This document shows positions 1-6,440 of a stretch of 7,366 nt of DNA, piece by piece. The stretch's first letter is position 1. Every line of letters starts with the position of its first letter. Made by a program: the position numbers and the translations under genes. This DNA is from Verrucomicrobiia bacterium. GTDB lineage: Bacteria; Verrucomicrobiota; Verrucomicrobiia; Limisphaerales; UBA1319. A model generated the notes under the pieces. That model had not been told where the DNA came from. It ran no database searches and worked only from the letters and a program-made list of their open reading frames with translations. Where the stretch lies: contig JADGRT010000140.1 of assembly GCA_017880715.1 (NCBI GenBank), positions 1 through 7,366 on the forward strand, written 5' to 3'.

Positions 1-31
1 GGATCGCCGATGAATGGTTCCTGGCGGCGGC

Positions 32-165
32 GTGCGCATCTCACTTTTTTCCCACACCCAATACCTTGGTGATTTGGAGCGCGGACATTCTTGTCCGCCT
101 CTTCGTCCTGGTCAACGCCAAAGCGGACAGGAATGTCCGCGCTCCGAAAAAAGTGAGATGCGCAC
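32..165. repeat. Nested inverted-repeat element, MITE-like, flanked by 9-bp direct repeats
   Basis: The outer arms at 32-51 and 146-165 are perfect 20-bp inverted repeats (GTGCGCATCTCAC followed by a T run and C; the match extends one base further on each side). A second inverted pair lies inside at 76-98 and 123-145 and is listed separately. The 9-mer GGCGGCGGC occurs directly outside both ends, at 23-31 and 166-174, as expected of a target-site duplication. There is no transposase inside, so the element would be non-autonomous. The left outer arm is separated from the inner pair by 24 nt, while the right outer arm abuts it, so the structure is asymmetric. The inverted repeats are seen directly; mobility is inferred. 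The flanking 9-mer is a simple GGC triplet repeat and could be coincidence. Confidence 0.6.
76..145. repeat. REP/BIME-like inverted hairpin pair with GGAG foot
   Basis: The arms at 76-98 and 123-145 match as inverted repeats at 22 of 23 positions; base 91 is the only mismatch. Each arm starts (read inward) with GGAG and contains its own hairpin: a 7-bp stem GCGGACA/TGTCCGC around a 4-nt loop, TTCT on the left and TTCC in the right copy read on the other strand. The central spacer is 24 nt. A tetranucleotide foot next to a hairpin, in two inverted copies, is the known layout of REP sequences paired into BIMEs. It lies upstream of the efflux operon and outside any credible gene. Assignment to the REP class rests on architecture only. 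Confidence 0.7.
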
Positions 166-192
166 GGCGGCGGCCTACCTCCCGATTGGGGG

Positions 193-220
193 TTGACGGA
201 CGGGCTTTCTCCTCTAACGT
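193..220 (+). promoter_or_regulatory. Weak sigma-70-like promoter candidate for the efflux operon
   Basis: TTGACG at 193-198 matches five of six bases of the -35 consensus. With a 16-nt spacer, TAACGT at 215-220 matches three of six bases of the -10 consensus. It lies just downstream of the nested repeat and about 137 nt before the channel gene's ATG. The -10 match is poor, so this is only the best candidate seen in the leader. No clear operator palindrome was found beside it. Confidence 0.25.
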
Positions 221-316
221 ACACGCGATCTTGGCGAACTGGACTGGGATGACCGGATGGACGGGAGAGTTGACCGTCAGGCGCCCGGCGCAGCGAACCG
301 GCCGGGATAGACTGTT

Positions 317-340
317 CTTGCCCGGTCAGGGCAGGTTTTT
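317..340 (+). terminator. Small hairpin plus T5, possible leader terminator/attenuator
   Basis: TGCCC (319-323) pairs with GGGCA (329-333) around a 5-nt loop. A T-G wobble and a C-G pair extend the stem to 7 bp. Five T follow directly at 336-340. This has the form of a weak intrinsic terminator and sits 16 nt before the ATG at 357, inside the presumed leader of the efflux operon. It could attenuate transcription into the operon, end a short upstream transcript, or be chance in GC-rich DNA. Confidence 0.3.
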
Positions 341-356
341 GGCCGCAGCGAGCACC

Positions 357-1670
357 ATGAAACGCATCCTGTTGATACTGCTAAGCAAGGCACTTTTGAC
401 CTGGTCGCTGTTGGCTCAAACCAACACGGTGACCACGGGCCGTCCGTTGTCGCTCGAGGAAGCGTATGATCGCGCCTTGGCGACCGATCAGAGCATCCAA
501 ATTGCTTTCGAAGAAATCCAGAAAAACGATCTGTTACCCTGGAGCGCGCTGACGCGCCTCGGGCCGCGCATCACCGGCAATGGAGGCTACAACAAGCCTG
601 AACATAACCTCGCCAATTTTACGGGTCCCATATTGGTGGAAACGTGGCGCGGGGACATCACCGTGCAACAACCGCTTCTGGACCCGACGGTCTTGGCCGC
701 GTACCGCGCCGGCAAACTCTCGGCGCAAGCGGCCCGGCTGACGCGGTTGTACCTCGCTCGGAATGTTCTTTTTGGCGTCACCCGCGCTTATTACGACGTG
801 TTGAAGAAGGATCGAATCGTGCGCGTCAGCCGCCAGACGCTTGCCCTGGCGCAACAGCAGCTCGATTTGGCCCAGAACCGGTTCCGGTCGGGCGAGGTAA
901 CCAAGACGGACGTGCTGCGGGCGCAGGTGACGGTGGAGCGGGCCCGGCGATCGCTGGTGACGGCCGAAAACAGTCTTAGCCTGGCGCAAAAAACCCTCAG
1001 CACCATGCTCAACCTGCCGTCGCCGGCCGGTTTTATCGTCCTAGATCCACCGCCTTATCCGACCGACACGCCAGCGCTGGACGATTTGCAGCAGCGCGCG
1101 GCCGCGCGGCGGGAGGATCTGCGCGTGGCCGGTTTGACGATTGACCAAAGCCGCCAGCATGAACGCGAGGTAAGAGCGCAATACTGGCCGCGGTTGGTGG
1201 GCCAATGGAGCAAGCAATGGCTCGATCCGGAAACATTCTCTTCGCCCAACGATTTTTGGCAGGCGGGTCTGGCTTTGCAGTTGCCGCTGTTTACCGGCGG
1301 CCAGCGGGAGGTGGATTTGCAGCGAACCCGGCATGAAACCAAACAAACCGAGTTGAGCCGGGAAAGCCTCCTCAAGTCGGTGGAACTGGACGTCCAGGAC
1401 GCCTGGTTGAACGCGCAAACGCTCGCCCAATCGCTGAAGGCCTTGGAAGTCGAAGTCGCCGCCGCTGAAGAGACGCTTAAAAACTTGCAAAACCAATATA
1501 AAGCGGGCTCGGCAACCAGTCTCGATGTCCAGAATGCCTTGAACGATCTCAACACCTCCCGGACCGATCAGGCCGTGCAGATTTACGATTACCAAATCGC
1601 GTTGCGGAACTTGGAGCGCGCCTCCGGAGTGTTCCAGGAGGAACGGATTAAAAAATTAAAAGATCGTTAG
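357..1670 (+). CDS. TolC-family outer membrane efflux channel
   Basis: This 437-residue protein would form the outer membrane exit duct of the tripartite pump. The chosen ATG at 357 gives a clear Sec signal peptide (MKRILLILLSKALLTWSLLA, cleavage before Q21). The frame stays open upstream to base 66, but that extension runs through the inverted repeat and has no export signal of its own. Mature features fit the outer membrane efflux protein family and its internal duplication. LSLEEAYDRAL (31-41) is the usual N-terminal motif. LAQNRFRSGEVTKTDVLRAQ (about 170-190) and LQNQYKAGSATSLDVQNAL (about 376-395) are the equivalent helix-turn segments of the two repeats. Long Ala/Gln/Leu-rich helices would build the periplasmic barrel. 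Length is normal for the family. No strong Shine-Dalgarno site precedes the ATG. It is the first gene of the operon, ahead of the adaptor and permease. The family is certain; the substrate is unknown. Confidence 0.92.
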   Translation: MKRILLILLSKALLTWSLLAQTNTVTTGRPLSLEEAYDRALATDQSIQIAFEEIQKNDLLPWSALTRLGPRITGNGGYNKPEHNLANFTGPILVETWRGDITVQQPLLDPTVLAAYRAGKLSAQAARLTRLYLARNVLFGVTRAYYDVLKKDRIVRVSRQTLALAQQQLDLAQNRFRSGEVTKTDVLRAQVTVERARRSLVTAENSLSLAQKTLSTMLNLPSPAGFIVLDPPPYPTDTPALDDLQQRAAARREDLRVAGLTIDQSRQHEREVRAQYWPRLVGQWSKQWLDPETFSSPNDFWQAGLALQLPLFTGGQREVDLQRTRHETKQTELSRESLLKSVELDVQDAWLNAQTLAQSLKALEVEVAAAEETLKNLQNQYKAGSATSLDVQNALNDLNTSRTDQAVQIYDYQIALRNLERASGVFQEERIKKLKDR

Positions 1671-1932
1671 ACGAATGTCTGATGCCATGAAACGTATATT
1701 CCCGGCGGTTAGCGCCTCGCTGTTCAGGATTCCTCCCACCTATTGCCAGAGGCGCATCTGCCGACGTGGTAGCGCAGGTTTCCAACCTGCTGTATCGCCG
1801 ACTTCCAGTCGGCAGGCTGTCCGCACCGCTCGGCGCCTGCGGATTGGAAATCCGCGATACAGCAGACTGGAAGTCTGCGCTACCGGCCCGGCACTGGCAT
1901 CCGGGCACTTCTTTCGTGAGCGCATTTATGAA
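1671..1932 (+). other. Spacer between channel and adaptor genes, mostly repeat DNA
   Basis: About 260 nt separate the channel stop from the adaptor's best start. ATGs at 1675 and 1687 are in frame with the adaptor, and the frame stays open through the repeat, so an automatic caller may extend the adaptor by 86 residues. The first codons from 1687 (MKRIFPAVSASLF) resemble the start of a signal peptide, but the sequence then runs into repeat-encoded peptide (SAGFQPAVSPTSSRQ and similar), which I judge not to be functional protein. These codons may be the remains of an older adaptor start separated from its gene by repeat insertion; that is inference. Confidence 0.55.
1769..1883. repeat. Composite REP/BIME-like element: four hairpins with TTCCA loops
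   Basis: Two 50-nt arms (about 1768-1817 and 1835-1884) form an imperfect inverted repeat, beginning GTAG at 1769 and ending CTAC at 1883. Each arm holds two small hairpins with 6-bp stems and the same loop: GCAGGT-TTCCA-ACCTGC and GCCGAC-TTCCA-GTCGGC on the left, and inverted GCAGAC-TTCCA-GTCTGC and GCGGAT-TTCCA-ATCCGC on the right. The arms differ at 8 of 50 positions, and all eight fall in stems as four compensatory pairs. The hairpins within each arm are joined by the conserved linker TGTATC. The element lies inside the efflux operon between channel and adaptor, so it would be transcribed. It has no stop codon in the adaptor frame. Confidence 0.85.
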
Positions 1933-1948
1933 ATGGAGTACTTAGTCC
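1916..1948 (+). other. Adaptor start region: competing ATGs, possible 1-nt frameshift
   Basis: ATG at 1928, about 7 nt after a weak GTGAG, reads MKWST and then meets TAG at 1943. ATG at 1933 is in the adaptor frame but gives an N-terminus starting MEYLVLG, with no Lys or Arg before the hydrophobic stretch, which is unusual for a Sec lipoprotein signal. One added base just before TTAGTC would join MKWST to LVLGTVAVLSLILISGC and give a textbook lipoprotein signal. This suggests a single-base deletion, real or from sequencing. Confidence 0.5.
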
Positions 1949-3057
1949 TGGGGACGGTGGCCGTCCTGAGCCTGATCCTGATTTCCGGATGTTCAAAATC
2001 CGATCCGGCGCCGGCGCGCCGCGCCTTGGCGGTCCCGGTCCGGGCGGCGCTGGCGGTGCAAAAGAACATTCCCCTCCAAGTCCAGGCCATTGGCGCGGGC
2101 GAGGCCACGGCGACCGTGGCCTTGAAGAGCCAGATCAATGGCCAGATCACTCAAGTCCATTTTATCGAGGGCCAGGATCTCAAGAAAAACGATCCGCTCT
2201 TCACGATTGATTCCCGGCCGTTTGAAGCCGCGCTGAAGCAGGCGGAAGCCACCCTGGCCCGGGATATTGCCCTGGCCGAAAACGCCCGGCTGGAGGCCCG
2301 CCGCGCCGAGGATTTGCTGAAAACCGACAGCGTTCCGCAGCGGCAGTACGACTTGGCCAAGGCGAGCGAAGCCGCGACGCAGGCCACCCTGAACGCCGAC
2401 CGGGCGCTGGTGGATAATGCGAAGTTGCAGCTCGAATACTGCTCGCTGCGTTCGCCCATCGACGGGCGGGCGGGCGATCTGCTCATGCATGCGGGGAATA
2501 TCATCAAAGCCAACGATGCCACGATGGTGATCATCAATCAGATCGTCCCCCTCTATGTGACCTTCGCGGTGCCGGAGAAATACCTGCCCGAGATCAAGCG
2601 CGCCCTGGCCGCCGGCGAATTGCCGGTGCGAGCCGTGGTGCCGGGCCAGGAGGATGCGCCCGCGGAAGGCAAGCTGTCGTTCCTGGACAATACCGTCGAT
2701 GCGACCACCGGCACCATCCGGCTCAAGGGAACCTTTGCCAACCCGGAACAGCGGCTCTGGCCCGGCCAGTTTGTCAACGTCGCGATGACCTTGTCCGTGC
2801 AGTCCAACGCCCTGCTGGTTCCCTCGCAGGCGGTGGAATCCGGCCAGGGTGGCCAGTATGTGTTCGTGATCAAACCCGATTCAACCGTAGCCTATCGGGC
2901 GGTAACCATTGGCCGCATGGTGGGCGAGGAGATGGTGATCGACCAGGGATTGCAGCCCGGGGAACGGGTGGTAACGGACGGCCAACTGCAACTCGTCGAA
3001 GGCGCCAAGGTGGAAGTGAAAAGCGAAGACGGGAAGCCGGCGGAAAAACGTCCATGA
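1933..3057 (+). CDS. RND efflux periplasmic adaptor (membrane fusion protein), lipoprotein, MdtA-like
   Basis: The adaptor bridges the permease and the outer membrane channel. From ATG 1933 it is 374 residues. A hydrophobic segment ends in the lipobox ISGC, with lipidated Cys20, so the protein should be anchored by lipid in the inner membrane. The lipoyl-like domain halves flank the hairpin: VALKSQINGQITQVHFIEGQ (62-81) and SLRSPIDGRAGDLLMHAGN (171-189). Between them lies an Ala/Glu/Arg-rich coiled-coil hairpin (about 97-170) that would dock on the channel. The beta-barrel and membrane-proximal parts carry NTVDATTGTIRLKGTF (253-268) and LWPGQFVNV (275-283), both typical of the MdtA/AcrA group. 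The start is uncertain: an in-frame extension to 1675 passes through repeat DNA, and ATG 1928 is out of frame. The stop overlaps the permease start (ATGA), which indicates translational coupling. The family is secure; MdtA-like is by motif resemblance only. Confidence 0.9.
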   Translation: MEYLVLGTVAVLSLILISGCSKSDPAPARRALAVPVRAALAVQKNIPLQVQAIGAGEATATVALKSQINGQITQVHFIEGQDLKKNDPLFTIDSRPFEAALKQAEATLARDIALAENARLEARRAEDLLKTDSVPQRQYDLAKASEAATQATLNADRALVDNAKLQLEYCSLRSPIDGRAGDLLMHAGNIIKANDATMVIINQIVPLYVTFAVPEKYLPEIKRALAAGELPVRAVVPGQEDAPAEGKLSFLDNTVDATTGTIRLKGTFANPEQRLWPGQFVNVAMTLSVQSNALLVPSQAVESGQGGQYVFVIKPDSTVAYRAVTIGRMVGEEMVIDQGLQPGERVVTDGQLQLVEGAKVEVKSEDGKPAEKRP

Positions 3058-6000
3058 ACATCGCCGCTCTCTTCATTCGCCGGCCGATCATGACGACGCT
3101 CGTCATGCTGGGTCTGCTGATTTTTGGCGCCACGGCCTATCGGTTCCTGGCCGTCAGCGACCTGCCTAACGTGGATTTCCCGACGATCCTGATCTCGGCC
3201 AGCCTGCCGGGCGCCAGTCCGGAAACCATGGCGGCCGCGGTGGCTACGCCGCTGGAACGCCAGTTTTCCACCATCGCCGGCGTGGACTCGATGACGTCCG
3301 TCAGCGCCCTGGGTGTCTCGCAGATTACCATCCAATTCTCGCTGGAACGCAACATCGATGCGGCGGCCCAGGATGTGCAGGCCATGATTGCGAAAGCGGC
3401 TTCGCAATTGCCGCGCGACATGCCGAACCCGCCGACGTACCAGAAGGTGAATCCCGCCGACCAACCCGTCCTGTACCTGGCGTTGAGTTCCCCGACGCTG
3501 CCGTTGTCGAAGGTGGACGAATACGCGCAAACGTTCATGGCGCAGCGCATTTCCACGGTCAATGGCGTGGCTCAGGTTCAGGTCCTGGGCACCCAAAAAT
3601 ACGCGGTCCGCGTGCAGTTGGATCCGCAAGCGCTGGCCTATCGTGGCATTGGGATCGACGAGGTGGTCAGCGCCATTCAGCGCGGCAACGTGGACTTGCC
3701 GACGGGCACGCTGTATGGCAATCACCAGGCCTTCATCTTGCAGGCCAACGGCCAACTCATGGACGCGGACGCTTACCAGCCGCTGATCGTGGCCTATCGC
3801 AAGGGATCGCCGGTGCGCCTCCGGGACTTGGGCCAGATCATCGACAGCGTGGAGAACAACAAGATTGCCGGCTGGTTCAATGGCACGCGCGCCATCATCC
3901 TGGCGGTCCAACGGCAACCCGGCGCCAACACGGTCCGCGTGGTGGATGACGTCAAGAAATTGCTGGGCGGCTTGCAGACGCAACTGCCGGCGTCGGTTAC
4001 GTTGAGCACGCTCTACGACCGTTCGGTCTCGATCCGCCAATCGGTCAATGACGTCCAGTTCACGCTGGTGCTGGCGATTTGCCTGGTGGTGCTGGTGATT
4101 TTTTTGTTTCTGCGGAACCTTTCGGCGACGATCATTCCGAGCCTCGCGTTGCCCATGTCGATCGTGACCACGTTCGGGGTCATGTATCTGCTTGGATTCA
4201 GCCTGGACAATTTCTCGCTCCTGGCCTTGACCCTGTGTGTCGGATTCATTGTCGATGACGCCATCGTCATGCTGGAGAACATTGTGCGGCACATGGAACA
4301 TGGGCAGGGCGTCATGGAGGCGGCCCTGACCGGATCCAAAGAAATCGGTTTCACGATCCTATCCATGACCCTTTCGCTGGTGGCCGTCTTTATTCCCGTG
4401 CTGTTCATGGGGGGCATCGTGGGACGCCTGCTGCACGAATTTGCCGTGACCATCACCGTGGCGATTTTGGTGTCCGGGTTTGTCTCGCTGAGTTTGACCC
4501 CCATGCTGTGCAGCCGGTTCCTGCGCCCACCCCAATTGCTTAAGCATGGCCGCCTCTACGCGATATCGGAGGCCTTTTTCGACGGTTTGCATAACGGCTA
4601 CGATCACACGCTGCGCTGGGCGTTGCAGCATCGGATCGTCGTGCTGGGAATTTCCCTATTGTTGCTGGTGGCGACCCTTTGGCTGTTCCTGATCATTCCC
4701 AAAGGATTCCTGCCCAGCGATGACACCGGCCAGATCTTCGCCTTCACGGAAGCGAACCAGGGCATTTCCTTCGATGCCATGGCGCGGCATCAACAGGCGC
4801 TGGCCGAGATTGTCCGGCAGGATCCCAACATCGATTCCTTCATGTCAAGCATCGGCCCCAGCGGTCCCACCACCACCGGCAACGCCGGCCGCATTTTCAT
4901 GCGGTTGAAGCCGCGGTCGCAACGGCCGTTAGGGGTGGATGCCATCATCCAGGAATTACGGCTCAAATTGGCGCAGATCCCGGGCATCCGCGCGTTCGTG
5001 CAAAACCTGCCGCCCATCCGCATCGGGGGCCAACTGACCAAGAGCCTTTACCAGCTCTGCCTGCAAGGACCGGACACCGACGAGCTCTACCGGCAGGTGC
5101 CCGCGCTGGAGGCCAAAATCCGGCAACTGCCCGGCCTGGTGGATGTGACCAGCGATCTGCAAATCAAAAACCCGCAGGTGAATATCGAGATCGATCGCGA
5201 CCGCGCCTCGGCCCTGGGCGTCATGCCGCAACAGATTGAAGACGCCCTCTACGATGCCTATGGTGCGCGACAGATTTCCACCATCGACACGCCCAACAAC
5301 CAATACAAGGTCGTCGTCGAACTGCTGCCGAAATACCAGGAGGACCCCTCCGTGCTGCCGCTGCTTTACATCCGATCCGCGCAGGGAAAATTGGTGCCGC
5401 TGGATGCCGTGGCAAAAATGTCCCGCAGCGTTGGGCCCATGACCGTCAACCACGTCGGGCAACTGCCGGCGGTGACGCTATCGTTCAACCTGCGACCCGG
5501 CGTGTCCCTGGGCGAAGCCGTCGCCGAGATTCGGCAAATCGCCCGCGAAACGCTGCCGGCCACCATCACCACCTCCTTCCAGGGGACGGCCCAGGCGTTT
5601 CAATCTTCGATGCAAGGTTTGGGCTTGCTGTTGCTCATGGCCATCTTCGTTATTTATCTCGTGTTGGGCATTCTCTACGAAAGTTTCATTCATCCGCTGA
5701 CCATTCTGTCGGGACTGCCGTCGGCCGGATTCGGGGCCTTGATCACGCTGCTGCTGTTTCACCAGGAACTGAATCTCTACGGCTTTGTCGGCATCATTTT
5801 ACTGGTCGGCATTGTAAAGAAGAACGCGATCATGGTGATCGACTTTGCGCTCGAGGCCCAGCGCAAGGAAGGCAAAGAGCCCGCCGAAGCGGTCTATCAA
5901 GGGTGCCTGATCCGTTTTCGCCCCATCATGATGACCACCTTTTCCGCGCTGATGGGCACGCTGCCGGTGGCCCTGGGCGTGGGCGGCGGGGCCGAATCGC

Positions 6001-6161
6001 GAAGGTCGCTCGGCCTGGCCGTGGTGGGGGGATTGGTGGTGTCGCAGTTGCTGACGCTTTATCTAACGCCGGTGGTTTATATCTACATGGACAAGCTCAA
6101 CCATCAATTGGGCCGTTGGTTTCACCGGCGGCCCGCCGCCCCTCCGGCAGTATCAGCGTAG
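3054..6161 (+). CDS. RND efflux permease, HAE1 family, MdtB/MdtC-like
   Basis: This 1035-residue inner membrane proton/drug antiporter has the usual family length. It shows the classic two-fold layout: TM1 (about 11-30), a large porter loop, TM2-6 (about 333-475), TM7 (about 525-547), a second large loop, and TM8-12 (about 852-1015). Porter sequences such as SASLPGASPETMA and VATPLER closely resemble MdtB/MdtC. The proton relay residues are all present: Asp401-Asp402 in GFIVDDAIVMLEN (TM4), Lys923 in GIVKKNAIMVIDFA (TM10) and Thr961 in RPIMMTTF (TM11), so it should be active. Acidic pairs and hydrophobic porter residues match drug pumps rather than heavy-metal (CusA-type) RND proteins. There is one permease gene, so it would be a homotrimer, unlike the MdtB/MdtC heterotrimer. 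It starts at an ATGA overlap with the adaptor stop. No regulator gene is linked. The exact substrates cannot be read from the sequence. Confidence 0.96.
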   Translation: MNIAALFIRRPIMTTLVMLGLLIFGATAYRFLAVSDLPNVDFPTILISASLPGASPETMAAAVATPLERQFSTIAGVDSMTSVSALGVSQITIQFSLERNIDAAAQDVQAMIAKAASQLPRDMPNPPTYQKVNPADQPVLYLALSSPTLPLSKVDEYAQTFMAQRISTVNGVAQVQVLGTQKYAVRVQLDPQALAYRGIGIDEVVSAIQRGNVDLPTGTLYGNHQAFILQANGQLMDADAYQPLIVAYRKGSPVRLRDLGQIIDSVENNKIAGWFNGTRAIILAVQRQPGANTVRVVDDVKKLLGGLQTQLPASVTLSTLYDRSVSIRQSVNDVQFTLVLAICLVVLVIFLFLRNLSATIIPSLALPMSIVTTFGVMYLLGFSLDNFSLLALTLCVGFIVDDAIVMLENIVRHMEHGQGVMEAALTGSKEIGFTILSMTLSLVAVFIPVLFMGGIVGRLLHEFAVTITVAILVSGFVSLSLTPMLCSRFLRPPQLLKHGRLYAISEAFFDGLHNGYDHTLRWALQHRIVVLGISLLLLVATLWLFLIIPKGFLPSDDTGQIFAFTEANQGISFDAMARHQQALAEIVRQDPNIDSFMSSIGPSGPTTTGNAGRIFMRLKPRSQRPLGVDAIIQELRLKLAQIPGIRAFVQNLPPIRIGGQLTKSLYQLCLQGPDTDELYRQVPALEAKIRQLPGLVDVTSDLQIKNPQVNIEIDRDRASALGVMPQQIEDALYDAYGARQISTIDTPNNQYKVVVELLPKYQEDPSVLPLLYIRSAQGKLVPLDAVAKMSRSVGPMTVNHVGQLPAVTLSFNLRPGVSLGEAVAEIRQIARETLPATITTSFQGTAQAFQSSMQGLGLLLLMAIFVIYLVLGILYESFIHPLTILSGLPSAGFGALITLLLFHQELNLYGFVGIILLVGIVKKNAIMVIDFALEAQRKEGKEPAEAVYQGCLIRFRPIMMTTFSALMGTLPVALGVGGGAESRRSLGLAVVGGLVVSQLLTLYLTPVVYIYMDKLNHQLGRWFHRRPAAPPAVSA

Positions 6162-6225
6162 TCCGGAGTAACTTTCGTCCTCCGTCGTCGTCCTCGAAAA
6201 GACGAACATCCAATATCTTGCGGGC

Positions 6226-6303
6226 GTAGCGGCGTCTCGGCAGAGCGCCGCATTCTTTGCCCGAAACCGGGAAGTTGGCGGCGCTCTGCCGAGTCGCCGC
6301 TAC
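6226..6303. repeat. REP/BIME-like inverted hairpin pair downstream of the permease
   Basis: Arms at 6225-6251 and 6278-6304 are inverted repeats matching at 26 of 27 positions. The element begins GTAG at 6226 and ends CTAC at 6303. Each arm folds on its own: GCGGC/GCCGC and CTC/GAG stems close a GGCA loop. The 26-nt spacer includes a small CCCG/CGGG hairpin. It lies 64 nt after the permease stop with no T run after it, so it is not a standard intrinsic terminator, though such a strong stem could protect the 3' end of the operon mRNA. The sequence differs from the two upstream repeats, but the layout is the same. Confidence 0.8.
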
Positions 6304-6340
6304 GGAGGTTTGCGGCCCACCTGCGGCGCTGGGTCTCTTC

Positions 6341-6364
6341 GGAGGGGCGAGCTCCGGGAGCCCC
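6341..6364. repeat. Possible solitary GGAG-footed hairpin
   Basis: GGAG at 6341 overlaps a palindrome in which GGGGC (6344-6348) can pair with GCCCC (6360-6364); alternatively GCTCC (6351-6355) pairs with GGAGC (6357-6361). It could be a single REP-like unit or chance in GC-rich DNA. The rest of the 6162-6440 spacer holds the inverted repeat at 6226-6303 and no convincing promoter for the following gene. Confidence 0.3.
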
Positions 6365-6440
6365 ACTTCACGCTGGAGCCCACCGCGACGCAGATTTAAG
6401 ATGCGCCCATCGCCGCTCCCTGCTAACATCCCCCCTAACC

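Noticed and set aside
270..313. Promoter from TTGACC (270-275) and TAGACT (308-313)
   Set aside because: The spacing of 32 nt is far too long for a sigma-70 promoter.
66..356. N-terminal extension of the channel gene from ATG 66
   Set aside because: It runs through the nested inverted repeat, encodes repeat-type peptide, and would bury the clear signal peptide that starts at ATG 357.
1769..1883. CRISPR-like array
   Set aside because: The repeated units are short inverted hairpins with a fixed loop and no unique spacers of uniform length.
2892..4301. 469-residue open frame on the - strand
   Set aside because: It is antisense to the adaptor and permease, rich in His, Arg, Gln and Asp as expected from mirrored GC-rich codons, and has no recognisable motif.
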